DNA from: Methylobacterium sp. R2-1
GTDB taxonomy: Bacteria > Pseudomonadota > Alphaproteobacteria > Rhizobiales > Beijerinckiaceae
Assembly (NCBI RefSeq): GCF_014191355.1
Contig: NZ_JACHWM010000001.1
Span: 1-64,000, forward strand
Length of the DNA stretch: 64,000 nucleotides
Reading direction: 5' to 3'
Position 1 is the first letter of the stretch, and every line of letters starts with the position of its first letter. The notes under the pieces were generated by a model, which did not search any database, had not been told where the DNA came from, and was given only the letters and a program-made list of their open reading frames with translations. Positions 10,304-18,528 of this stretch are shown here, one piece after another. A program made the translations under genes and the position numbers.

Positions 10304-10886
10304 CGCGCCTCGCTGAGAGGGGAAACATGGGTGAGGCGGAGCCCAAGCCTCACTTCGCGACGAGCGATGGCTCCCAGTCACGCTGCCCGTGCATGTTCGG
10401 GGCTGCCTGCCCAGCCAAATTGTCGTTGTCACCGGGCTTTACGATTCCGGCAGCCGTCCGTCCGGCCTTCGCCTTCGCGCGAAGCAACAGCGGCACGAGG
10501 CGCGTCGAGCGCCGATAGATCCAGGCCTCGTGCCGCCCCCTCAGGGGCAGGCCGTACTGGACGATCTCTTTTCCAAACATGGTCATTTGTCACGGTGCCG
10601 TTTGGCTAATTTGCCCAAGAGGCTAACGGCAGACCGCCCGGACGAATTGACTGAGCGTCCCAAATTTTTGGCCGGCGTGATTCCAAGCCTGAGCGCGGCG
10701 TTGGTGCAACGCCGTATGCGGACCCCGAGCGGGCCGTGGTTTCGCTGTCTGCGGCATGCCGGTCCGCACCTGAGCGAAGCTGCCTGACGCCATTTCCCGG
10801 AAATCGGATCCAGGACGATGCGCTGGCCTCTTGTTTGCGCACCGTCGTTGATTCGAAAGCCGGCGGCCCCTTGTCGGGACATTGCT
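10304..10886. other. Region without a confident gene
   Basis: This 583-base stretch has somewhat lower GC than its neighbours. A minus-strand frame at 10350-10586 would encode 78 residues (starting MTMFGKEIVQYGLPL) but has no ribosome-binding site and no recognised family. Overlapping plus-strand frames are equally unconvincing. It could hold a decayed gene. It lies downstream of the minus-strand egtD operon, but I see no clear terminator. Confidence 0.4.
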
Positions 10887-11834
10887 CTATCGCGCCTGGA
10901 ACAGGTGCAGGCTGAAACCGCTGTCGTCGTCGACCCAAAGGCTGATCGGTTCCCAGCCCTGCGCCATCGCGAGCGCCCGAAAGGCATCGGGCGCGTATTT
11001 GTGGGAGGTGTCGGTGCGGATGCTCTCGCCGGCGGCGAAGTGGATCGTCCGGTCACCGAGCCGATAGGAGGCGGCCCGGATCGCTACGAGATGTGCCTCG
11101 ACCCGGAACGGCCTGTCGGCGAGCCGTGCCTCGTGGCGGAAATTGCCGCGATCGAAGTCGCTGCCCAGCTCCCGGTTCATCCGGTCGACGAGATTGAGGT
11201 GCAGAGCCGCCATCAGGCCGCCCGACTCTCCGTAGGCGCGGCGCAGGCGGGCCGGGTCGCTAGTCGGGTCGGCGCCCACCAGGAAGTGGCTCGGACCCAG
11301 CGTCTCCCGCGCCCGTGCGAGGAAGCCGCCCGCCTGCTCCGGCGTGAAGTTGCCGATGCTGGTGCCGGGAAAGAAGCCGAGGATCGGCGGTGCCGCCGCC
11401 CCCGGCGGCAGGTGCACGGGCTTCGAGTAGTCAGCGCAGACGGGTGTCATCGCTACGCCCGGATAATCCGGCGCGAGCCGCCGGATCGCCGCTTCGAGAT
11501 AGGCACCGGAAATGTCCAGGCCGAGAAAGGCGGCGGGTGCCTCCAGGGCATCGAGCAGGGTGCGGATCTTCCGGCTCGCACCGCTGCCGAACTCCACGAC
11601 GCTGACCCCCGGGCCGACGAGCGCGGCGACCTCGTCCGCGACGCGGGGCAGAAGCGCCATCTCGCGCTTCGTCGGGTAGTAATCGGGGTGATCGCAGATC
11701 CGGTCGAACAGGTCGGAGCCGATCTCATCCCATAGGTACTTCCCGGGCAGGGTCTTCGGTTCACCCGAGAGGCCAGCGAGCGCCTCACGCAGGAACTCGG
11801 CGCGCTCGTTGGACTCCTCGATGACCGCGCTCAT
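10887..11834 (-). CDS. egtD: EgtD-family amino-acid N-alpha-methyltransferase with altered substrate pocket
   Basis: A 315-residue SAM-dependent enzyme. Family landmarks are YYPTKRE (52-58), the SAM loop EFGSGASRK (81-89), FFPGTSIGNF (154-163, with substrate-carboxylate Asn162) and Tyr201. EgtD trimethylates the alpha-amine of histidine to hercynine for ergothioneine. Two pocket positions differ. The mycobacterial motif RTEIS, whose Glu and Ser hold the substrate amine, reads RTDTS (273-277), and the Met of RIEMHL appears as Ala247. The start overlaps the preceding methyltransferase stop by four bases (ATGA), so translation is probably coupled. No egtB is nearby. The product may be hercynine or another amino-acid betaine. 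Confidence 0.85.
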   Translation of the reverse strand: MSAVIEESNERAEFLREALAGLSGEPKTLPGKYLWDEIGSDLFDRICDHPDYYPTKREMALLPRVADEVAALVGPGVSVVEFGSGASRKIRTLLDALEAPAAFLGLDISGAYLEAAIRRLAPDYPGVAMTPVCADYSKPVHLPPGAAAPPILGFFPGTSIGNFTPEQAGGFLARARETLGPSHFLVGADPTSDPARLRRAYGESGGLMAALHLNLVDRMNRELGSDFDRGNFRHEARLADRPFRVEAHLVAIRAASYRLGDRTIHFAAGESIRTDTSHKYAPDAFRALAMAQGWEPISLWVDDDSGFSLHLFQAR

Positions 11835-12856
11835 CGCGCTTCGGCCGGGCGTGTGGCGGTGAGAATGACGAGTGCGATGCGTTCGGCCGCCGCGTAACCC
11901 GGATCGTCGAGCTCCTCGCCGTACTCGTCCGGATCGAACTCGCGGTAGGACCAGTCGAGCCCAGCCCGCTCACAGATCGCCCCCGCTTCGGCCCGGAAGC
12001 CGTCATCACCCTCGACGATGGCCGAGCCCGTGAACAGGACGAGAGAGCCGCCCGGTGCCAGCCGCTCAGTCGCAGCCTCGACGACGCGCAGCGACAGCCC
12101 GGCACCGAGCGGTCCGCCGCCGTGCCGGTAAGCCCGGCCGCCGGCATCCACCATGAACGGCGGGTTGGACACGATGAGGTCGAACGAACCCTCCACGCCG
12201 GTCAGCATGTCGCTGTGGACGGGATGCGCGTTCTGCACGCCCGCGAGCCGCGCATTGTGGCGCGCCGCGCGCAAAGCGGCGGGATTGATGTCGACGAGGA
12301 CGACCTCGGCTTCCGGTGCCCGCTTGGCGACGAGGATACCTGCTGCCCCCGACCCGCATCCGATATCGGCGACCCGCCGCGGCGCCGGTTGCCCGGTGCG
12401 GGCGCGCTCTTCGAGATGGGCGAGGACAGCTTCCGCGAAGCGCATGGTGTCGGGACCGAAGAACACGGAATCCGCAGCGAGCGGCGGATAGGCCGCGTGC
12501 AGGAACAGCTCGCCGTCCAGGCTCGACAGCCGCACGCGCGCCTTCATGAGGGAGCCGTCCGAGCCCTCCGTGCGATCGAGCACGCCCGCCTGCTCCATCA
12601 GGTTGGTCAGCTCCGTCGGGATCAAGCCCTCGCGGAACGGACGGCTCCAGCCCAGCACGTCGCGCAAAGACCGCGCGACGGCGTTCTCGGGCCGGGCATT
12701 GACACGGGCATGTGTGGCGGGGGTCACCGTGGTGAAGCGGTACCCGCTCTCACGCACCGCGCGGGCGAAGGCGAGAAGCGCCTCCTCGCGGTTCTCTTCG
12801 CGGGTGCCGGTCTCAGGCTGAGGGGTAGGGCGAGTCAGAACATCGGCCATGGTCAT
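11831..12856 (-). CDS. Class I SAM-dependent methyltransferase (HemK/RsmC-like)
   Basis: A 341-residue protein from the ATG complementing 12854-12856, preceded by GGAGGG at the right distance; an ATG two codons later (12850) is possible. The N-terminal ~160 residues are helical and seem specific to a subfamily (GWSRPFREGLIPTELTNLM). They are followed by a Rossmann methyltransferase domain with motif I VADIGCGSGAAGI, the acidic end of strand 2 VLVDINP, and motif IV SNPPF. An NPPF/Y motif usually methylates a nitrogen on a planar group (amide, base or guanidine-like). It begins two bases after the upstream YcgG-like stop and overlaps the egtD-like start, so the three genes form one operon. The substrate is unknown. 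Confidence 0.8.
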   Translation of the reverse strand: MTMADVLTRPTPQPETGTREENREEALLAFARAVRESGYRFTTVTPATHARVNARPENAVARSLRDVLGWSRPFREGLIPTELTNLMEQAGVLDRTEGSDGSLMKARVRLSSLDGELFLHAAYPPLAADSVFFGPDTMRFAEAVLAHLEERARTGQPAPRRVADIGCGSGAAGILVAKRAPEAEVVLVDINPAALRAARHNARLAGVQNAHPVHSDMLTGVEGSFDLIVSNPPFMVDAGGRAYRHGGGPLGAGLSLRVVEAATERLAPGGSLVLFTGSAIVEGDDGFRAEAGAICERAGLDWSYREFDPDEYGEELDDPGYAAAERIALVILTATRPAEAR

Positions 12857-12858
12857 TC

Positions 12859-13614
12859 TCAGCCCTCCATCTGTCCGGCGACGAAGGCGCCCGAGCGCAG
12901 ATCCGCCGCGACCTGCTGTGCATCCCACTGCGTCGCCCCCTCCCGGCGCCGGTAGGGGCAGACCCAATCGTCGGGCACCGCCCGCCCGCTGAACTGCCGG
13001 GCCGCAGAGCGCTCGCCGTGCTGGGCGAGCATTGGATTGACCGAGCCGGTCCAGGCGACGTCCCGCTCGACGATCGAATCGCGCAGCCGGTCGTAACGAC
13101 CTTCGGCCCGCAGCCGGTCGAATTGGTCGTGCAGGTTGAACACCAGCACGGGGTGATCGAAGCGACGCGCCTTGCGGCTCGCGCCGGGATGCAGGCCGAC
13201 GATGAAGAAGCCTTCGCCACCCAGGCTCATCGAGAAATGCGGGTCGTCCGGATCCGCCGAGACCCGCGGGTCCTGGGCATGACCCAGCCCGCTGTCACGG
13301 TCGGACAAGGACTGCATCCGCTTCCACAGCGCGGCCTCGAACGCTTCTTCCGTGAGGCGGGGGGATTCTTCGAACACCACGGCGAAGCTCTGAAACTGGT
13401 CGCGGCGCGCCCGGTAGCGGCAGATGAAAGCGAGGAGCGCCGGGTAGATCCGCGCATCGTCGGTATCGGAGGTGATGTCGCGGGCGACCAAAACCTTGAG
13501 CTGGCCGCGGGACAGAGCGGATTTGGCGCCGACGCAGGGGAAAGGCTGTTGGCGGATGAAGTGCCGGAAGCGCTCGGCGAGCGGATGACCGGTGTCGTCG
13601 GTAGGCAGCAGCAT
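12859..13614 (-). CDS. YqcI/YcgG-family protein, GntA-like heme-dependent N-oxygenase candidate
   Basis: A 251-residue protein, first gene of a three-gene minus-strand operon, with a GAGGTG ribosome-binding site just before the ATG. Family landmarks are PCVGAK (26-31), the block VGLHPGASRKARRF (139-152, with His142) and LVFNLHDQFDRLR (157-169), then NPML (193-196). The YqcI/YcgG family includes GntA, a heme-dependent enzyme that N-hydroxylates a guanidino group in guanitoxin synthesis; that is family knowledge. Here the partners are two methyltransferases, which suggests an amino-acid-derived N-oxygenated, N-methylated small molecule. That function is inference. Many family members remain uncharacterised. 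Confidence 0.75.
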   Translation of the reverse strand: MLLPTDDTGHPLAERFRHFIRQQPFPCVGAKSALSRGQLKVLVARDITSDTDDARIYPALLAFICRYRARRDQFQSFAVVFEESPRLTEEAFEAALWKRMQSLSDRDSGLGHAQDPRVSADPDDPHFSMSLGGEGFFIVGLHPGASRKARRFDHPVLVFNLHDQFDRLRAEGRYDRLRDSIVERDVAWTGSVNPMLAQHGERSAARQFSGRAVPDDWVCPYRRREGATQWDAQQVAADLRSGAFVAGQMEG

Positions 13615-13887
13615 GACACCTCGTATGAAGCGGGCAAGCGAACGTCGCGACCAAGCCTGCCGGCCCGGTTCGGTGCAAAGCGAGATAGGTAAGGCGGCCG
13701 CCGCGCAGTCCGCCGGCCCTTGCAGAAGGTGAACTGCGCGAGGAACCTCGGCCTCGAACCATTGTTCCGCGGGGCCTGGGGATAACGATTGGGCTAGGGG
13801 CAGGGGTTCATCTGCGGATCCACTTGATCAGCGCGGCATCGTGGCGCAGATTCTAGTCGGCTTGCGAAAATATCTTCTCGGAAGCCA

Positions 13888-14484
13888 TCAAGACTCGATC
13901 TCGTAGTGGATCGGTTTGAAGGAGAAGTTGTTCGATTGCAGCGCCGAGCAGGCGGTCAGGCCGATGACGAGATCGGTCTCCGCCACGAAGCTCACCCGGT
14001 CGCCAGCCCGGCTGAGCGGCGGGCGCACCGCGATCTCTCCACTCGCTCCATCGACGGTGACGTGCATGAACACGTTGAAGGCGACCGGAATGCGGTCCGG
14101 CACGATGCCGTAGGGTGCCAGTGCTGCGGCGAGGTTGCCGAAGCAGCCCCGGTGCGGATGTTCGTCGCCGTAGATGATCCGGAAGGTGTCGGCCGAGCAG
14201 GGCGTGAGCAGGAAGTCGTGGCGGCCCACCGTGTCCTCGACGATGCGCAGGAGAACGTTGGAGCGGTTGGAGTAGATCGGGTCGCCCGTCGTCAGGAAGA
14301 TGCGCGAGGCGTAGTCGATGGTGCGGCCCGAGGAAATGACCTCGTCGAGGTCGTCCCGGCGGAAGGCGACAAGGTCGGCCACCTGCTCGCCCCGAGGGTC
14401 GATCACCGTGAGACGCTGGCCGCGGTCGAGGGTGAAGGCAGCCCCCGAGCGCGGTGGAATCTCATGACGCACGGGTCGGGTCAT
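13888..14484 (-). CDS. DUF1989 / urea carboxylase-associated family protein
   Basis: A 198-residue protein. Landmarks are IDPRGEQVADLVAF near residues 28-41, CSADTF and GDEHPHRGCFGN (about 97-117), and PVAFNVFMHVTVDG (about 133-146). These match the DUF1989 family, often encoded beside urea carboxylase and aminomethyltransferase-like proteins and thought to handle small nitrogen compounds. No urea carboxylase or allophanate hydrolase is present. The gene is divergent from the OPT transporter and lies 273 bases upstream of the YcgG-methyltransferase-EgtD operon on the same strand. The His/Cys-rich centre may bind a metal. Confidence 0.8.
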   Translation of the reverse strand: MTRPVRHEIPPRSGAAFTLDRGQRLTVIDPRGEQVADLVAFRRDDLDEVISSGRTIDYASRIFLTTGDPIYSNRSNVLLRIVEDTVGRHDFLLTPCSADTFRIIYGDEHPHRGCFGNLAAALAPYGIVPDRIPVAFNVFMHVTVDGASGEIAVRPPLSRAGDRVSFVAETDLVIGLTACSALQSNNFSFKPIHYEIES

Positions 14485-14652
14485 CTATCGTTCTCTCTTC
14501 GATGCGGGTGAAGACCGCGGGATCGCGCCGGCGCCTCGGCGACCGGGCTTGGCAGCAGCTAAGGTGCGACGGGGGATCAGACGAGGGGGCCATCGGGTTC
14601 CCGAACGGTGTCGACGTCCCGAACCGCGGGGCAGCACCGGAGACGCCTGCCC

Positions 14653-16674
14653 GTGGATGCACGATCCGACGAACGCTCCTCACCGCTTGGCGAGGCCAGC
14701 CAGGACGGTTCCCGTCACATTGCCGAGATTACCCTGCGAGGGCTTCTCCTCGGAGCGGTGATCACGGTCGTGTTCATGACCGCCAACCTCTATATGGGGC
14801 TGAAGACGGGCGTGACCTTCTCGACGTCGATCCCCGCGGCGATGCTCTCGATGGGCTTGCTGCGCCTTTTCGGTGGGTCCGGCATCCTCGAGAACAACAT
14901 CGTCCAGACTCAAGGGTCGGCGGCGGGCACCCTGTGCAACGTCATCCTCGTCTTGCCGGGCCTCGTGCTGATCGGCCACTGGCACGGGTTCCCCTTCTGG
15001 CAGACCACTGCCGTCTGCCTCGTCGGCGGTCTGATCGGGCTCGTCTACTCGATCCCTCTGCGCCGCGCGCTGGTGATGGGCGCCGGGCTTCCCTATCCCG
15101 AGGGAACCGCCGCGGCCGAAGTGCTGCATGCCGGCGAGGCGGGCGACCGTGGCGGCCTGCGCATCCTGCTCGGGGCGGCCGGTGCGGGCGGGCTGATCGG
15201 TCTCGCCACCACCGGCTTGCGTCTCCTCGCGGACGGCCTCCACACCACGCTTGCCGCGGGGCCGGCCCTGTTCCGTTTCGCTACCGGATTCTCCCCCGCG
15301 CTCGTTGGGGTCGGCTATCTCGTCGGGCTCGGTGCCTGCCTCGCTCTGCTCGCCGGCGTGGCCCTGGCCTGGGGCATCGCGGTGCCGCTGCTCACCGCCT
15401 TCGGCGATGGCGCTGGCCCCGCAGGTGCGGAGGCGGCAGCGCGGACGGTGTGGTCGGAGAAGGTGCGCCTCATCGGTGCCGGCATCATCGCCGTCGGTGC
15501 GATCTGGACTGTCGCTTCCCTCGGCCGCTCGATCCTGGGCAGCATCCGCTCCGCGTTCCGTGCCGCACGAGGGGGCGGCCACGCCCTGCGCCAACTGCCC
15601 CGCCAGGAGCGTGACCTGCCGATCACCTGGGTCGCGAGCGCCTCGCTCCTGCTCGCGCTGCCGCTCGCATGGCTCTTCTTCCATTTCAGCACAGGTGCCG
15701 AACTCGGGGGCATGCGTTTCGCGTTGATCGCCTTCGCAACCCTGTTCACGGTCGGCTTCGGCTTCCTGATGGCGGCGGCCTGCGGCTATCTCGCCGGCCT
15801 GCTCGGCTCGTCCTCCAGTCCAATCTCCGGCATCGGTATCCTGACGACGCTGCTCGCGGCCCTGTTGCTGCCGCTGCTGCTCGGACGCGCCGCCGGGCCG
15901 GAGGGGGAGCGCTTCGTCGTTGCCGCCGTCCTCCTGCTGTCAGCCATCGTCGTTACCACCGCCTCGATCGCCAACGACAACCTTCAGGATCTCAAGACGG
16001 GCCAGCTCGTCGATGCCACCCCCTGGCGGCAGCAGGTGGCGCTGGCGGCCGGCGTCGGGGTCGGCGCTCTCGTGATCGCCCCGCTCCTCGACCTCCTCTA
16101 CAACGCCTACGGCTTCGTCGGCGCCCTGCCACGCGAGGGCATGGACGAGGCCTCCGCCCTGCCGGCGCCGCAGGCGGCCCTAATGACCCAGATCGCCGGC
16201 GGTATCGTGCGCGGCGAGTTGCCCTGGTCGATGGTGGCCACGGGCGCCGGCCTCGGAGCGCTGCTCGTCGCACTGGAGACACGTCTGCGCCGGAGCGGTC
16301 GCTCCTTCCCCGCGCTCACCGTCGGGATCGGCATGTACCTGCCTCTGGAGGTGGTCGTGACAATTGCCTTCGGCGGTGTCGTCGGCTGGCTCGCTGCGCG
16401 CCGCCTCCACGGAGCCGGCGAGGCGGAGCGGGCAGGTGGGCGCCGACGCGGTGTTCTGCTGGCCTCGGGCTTCCTTGTCGGCGAGAGCGTCGTCGGCGTG
16501 CTGCTCGCGGCCGCCGACACGCTGAGCGGCCGCAGCGCCTCGCTCGCCTTCGCGGCGGATGCGCTGGGCGGGGCAGGGCCGTGGCTCGGCCTCGTCGTCT
16601 TCCTTCTGGTGCTCGCCGCCTTCTACCGCATTGCGTCGCACTCGGACGAGGCCGGACGCCGCGGCGTTTCCTGA
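14653..16674 (+). CDS. OPT-family oligopeptide/metal-chelate transporter
   Basis: About 673 residues. I place the start at GTG 14653, which has CCGGAGA nine bases upstream; the frame opens at 14608 (also GTG) with a poorer signal. Many transmembrane helices are visible. The OPT signature is present: LYMGLKTGVTFSTSIPAAM, NNIVQTQGSA, LPYPEGTA and FGFLMAAACGYLAGLLGSSS, then PISGIGI. OPT proteins take up oligopeptides or metal-chelating peptides by proton symport; bacterial ones are mostly uncharacterised. It is divergent from the DUF1989 gene with about 170 bases between starts, so the two may share control. It could import or export the product of the neighbouring operon; that is inference. Confidence 0.87.
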   Translation: MDARSDERSSPLGEASQDGSRHIAEITLRGLLLGAVITVVFMTANLYMGLKTGVTFSTSIPAAMLSMGLLRLFGGSGILENNIVQTQGSAAGTLCNVILVLPGLVLIGHWHGFPFWQTTAVCLVGGLIGLVYSIPLRRALVMGAGLPYPEGTAAAEVLHAGEAGDRGGLRILLGAAGAGGLIGLATTGLRLLADGLHTTLAAGPALFRFATGFSPALVGVGYLVGLGACLALLAGVALAWGIAVPLLTAFGDGAGPAGAEAAARTVWSEKVRLIGAGIIAVGAIWTVASLGRSILGSIRSAFRAARGGGHALRQLPRQERDLPITWVASASLLLALPLAWLFFHFSTGAELGGMRFALIAFATLFTVGFGFLMAAACGYLAGLLGSSSSPISGIGILTTLLAALLLPLLLGRAAGPEGERFVVAAVLLLSAIVVTTASIANDNLQDLKTGQLVDATPWRQQVALAAGVGVGALVIAPLLDLLYNAYGFVGALPREGMDEASALPAPQAALMTQIAGGIVRGELPWSMVATGAGLGALLVALETRLRRSGRSFPALTVGIGMYLPLEVVVTIAFGGVVGWLAARRLHGAGEAERAGGRRRGVLLASGFLVGESVVGVLLAAADTLSGRSASLAFAADALGGAGPWLGLVVFLLVLAAFYRIASHSDEAGRRGVS

Positions 16675-16868
16675 CTCGTCCTCGATTTCGTCGCGACTAG
16701 GGGCGAGCTGGTGTCGGGACGATCGCTGTGAGGATCTGTTCTATTTCAATAGGCGTTCTCTCAAGTATGTATTATCCAATTTGATTTTATATCAAAAACA
16801 GCAGTATATATCTCGTAGTATGTTGCATCGCTGGTAAAATTCAGCAATATATAATATGGAATCCGATT
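16675..16868. other. AT-rich intergenic patch
   Basis: From about 16738 to 16862 the composition drops sharply to A/T (for example TTTGATTTTATATCAAAAAC and CAATATATAATATGG), in strong contrast to the high-GC surroundings. TTTGATTTTATATCAAA contains the short inverted repeat TTTGAT/ATCAAA (16780-16796). No recognised gene lies in it. It may be a strong promoter region or a remnant of acquired DNA upstream of tRNA-Ala. Confidence 0.5.
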
Positions 16869-17012
16869 GTGCAGATCGTCGAGCGGGTTCGTTTGGGGCA
16901 TGATCCGACGATCCCTGTCCAGATCGATTACGTCGATCTCTGCGGCTGGGTTTTCGGCAGTCTCACCATCGGATTGCTGATGGAGCGCTACGTGGTTCGG
17001 GCACAGCAGTGA
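16869..17012 (+). CDS. Possible 47-residue protein downstream of AT-rich patch
   Basis: The frame from GTG 16869 to TGA 17010-17012 encodes MQIVERVRLGHDPTIPVQ, then DYVDLCGWVFGSLTIGLLM with a short hydrophobic helix, and ends ERYVVRAQQ. Composition is balanced rather than Arg/Pro-rich, which is why I list it. There is no good ribosome-binding site, the frame is open further upstream into the AT-rich patch, and no family is recognised. Confidence 0.25.
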   Translation: MQIVERVRLGHDPTIPVQIDYVDLCGWVFGSLTIGLLMERYVVRAQQ

Positions 17013-17273
17013 CGGAGACCGGGCGGCGCTGGGCGCATTCAAGCTCCGTCCCCCATGCGGCTTCATCGACCTCCGCCTGAGCCGGAGCACTTTGCGCGGA
17101 CCGATCCTGAGATCGCGAGAACCCTCGGATTGAGAGACGGCTCAAAAATTCGGCCAAGCCTCCAAAAAAGGGGTTGAGTCCCGTCGATCCTCCGCTTATA
17201 GAACCGCCCATCGCCGACGCACTCAGCGCCGCCGGCGATGCCAGAGACTGGAAACGGTCACGGCAAAAATGAT

Positions 17274-17349
17274 GGGGCCTTAGCTCAGCTGGGAGAGCGC
17301 TTCCATGGCATGGAAGAGGTCATCGGTTCGATCCCGTTAGGCTCCACCA
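17274..17349 (+). tRNA. tRNA-Ala (anticodon GGC)
   Basis: A 76-base tRNA with encoded CCA. The acceptor stem GGGGCCT pairs with AGGCTCC with one G-T pair, the D arm is GCTCAGCTGGGAGAGC, and the anticodon arm CTTCC-ATGGCAT-GGAAG presents GGC, reading GCC/GCU. The T loop is GTTCGAT. Confidence 0.95.
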
Positions 17350-17582
17350 TCTTACATCTCTCGTCGACATAGCGGTAGACGCGCTGCGGATTGAACGGTC
17401 CGCAAAATGTGTCTGTGAAGTCTGCATTTTTTGTCGACGTGACTGCCGCGTTGATTGCAACTCACGCGCACGGTCGAACTTCTGCAGTGATCGGGAGCAT
17501 CGTGATCAGGCAGGTGCGTCTGGGCTCCTGTTGCCCCGGCAATCTATCAGCGACGTGGCCGGATTCTCGCTTGCCGTGAGAC

Positions 17583-18305
17583 TTATCGGGCAGTCTGCCA
17601 CGGGCTGATGACGCGGGCGAGAGACGGACCTGTCTCGGCGCGGGCCTGCTGGTCGAGCGGCTCGATCGTTTCCTGCGGCGCGAGACGGCGGGCCTTGGCG
17701 AGTACCTTTCGGGCCTCATCGGCCGGCATGGCGCCCTGCGGCAGCATCATCGCCATTAACTTGCGGCGTGTCTTCACATCGATCGTGCGCGAGTGCTTCA
17801 CATCCTCGAAATCGCTCATCCGGTGACGCGCGGCCTTCGCGCCGCGCCCGCGATCCTCGCGCCCCATGAAGACCTTCGGGCCGCTCGGCATGACCACGAT
17901 GTCACCGGGACGAAGAGTTTCGTCGCGCAAGAGTGCCGCTGTCGGATTGGCGGCGATCGCCTTTGCATCGACTGGCTGCTTGCCGCTGATTCCGCCGCCC
18001 TCATCCTTGGGCAAGGCCGCGTAACGCACCTTCGGCAAGGCCGCGTAGCGCATCTTCGGTCGGCTCCGCTCCGCCGTGCCGCGGTGGCGGCGCCAGCGAT
18101 AGCGCTCGTTGACCTCACCGCTGCCGTAGACGGGGGCTGCCGGTGACGGAGCAGGCGCCGCCTGCTGCGGGGCGAAGAGCTGCTGGAACAGGCCGCCGAG
18201 ACCACCCTCCTGGGCATGTACGCCGGCAGCGGTGGAGAAAACGAGAGCGGACGAAGCCAGGACGAGCGCGAAGCGACGTCCGGAGCGGGGCGAAGTCGAG
18301 GGCAT
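17583..18305 (-). CDS. Exported hypothetical protein with duplicated RYAALPK motif
   Basis: A 240-residue protein with a clear Sec signal peptide (basic MPSTSPRSGRR, hydrophobic ALVLASSALVFSTAAG, cleavage near VHAQ). A proline/alanine linker follows. The motif RYAALPK then occurs twice, eight residues apart (about 86-100). The next part, LRPGDIVVMPSGPKVFMG, resembles the SAF/SLH-type hinge found in flagellar and pilus accessory proteins. The C-terminal ~80 residues are basic and helical. No family is firmly recognised. It stands alone between tRNA-Ala and the BrkB gene, oriented against both. Confidence 0.7.
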   Translation of the reverse strand: MPSTSPRSGRRFALVLASSALVFSTAAGVHAQEGGLGGLFQQLFAPQQAAPAPSPAAPVYGSGEVNERYRWRRHRGTAERSRPKMRYAALPKVRYAALPKDEGGGISGKQPVDAKAIAANPTAALLRDETLRPGDIVVMPSGPKVFMGREDRGRGAKAARHRMSDFEDVKHSRTIDVKTRRKLMAMMLPQGAMPADEARKVLAKARRLAPQETIEPLDQQARAETGPSLARVISPWQTAR

Positions 18306-18528
18306 CGACGGCTCCTGAAGCGAGGTGGTCGCGTTCGACCGATGCGCTGTAAACTGAGCCGGATCTTAACAGTTCCGGCGAAAACTTGGCGCGAATGTGG
18401 ACTTTTTAGGGGAGCTCGGCTCGAATACGCTGGAGGCTGAGAACCTCACATCGGTGTGAACCCGAAGTCGGGCCAAAGGGTTGCTGAACAGCGCCGCTGA
18501 TCCTGCGGCGGACGGAGCCGATCTTTCG

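Noticed and set aside
10350..10586. 78-codon minus frame beginning MTMFGKEIVQ
   Set aside because: No ribosome-binding site or recognisable family; mentioned in the gap entry as a possible remnant only.
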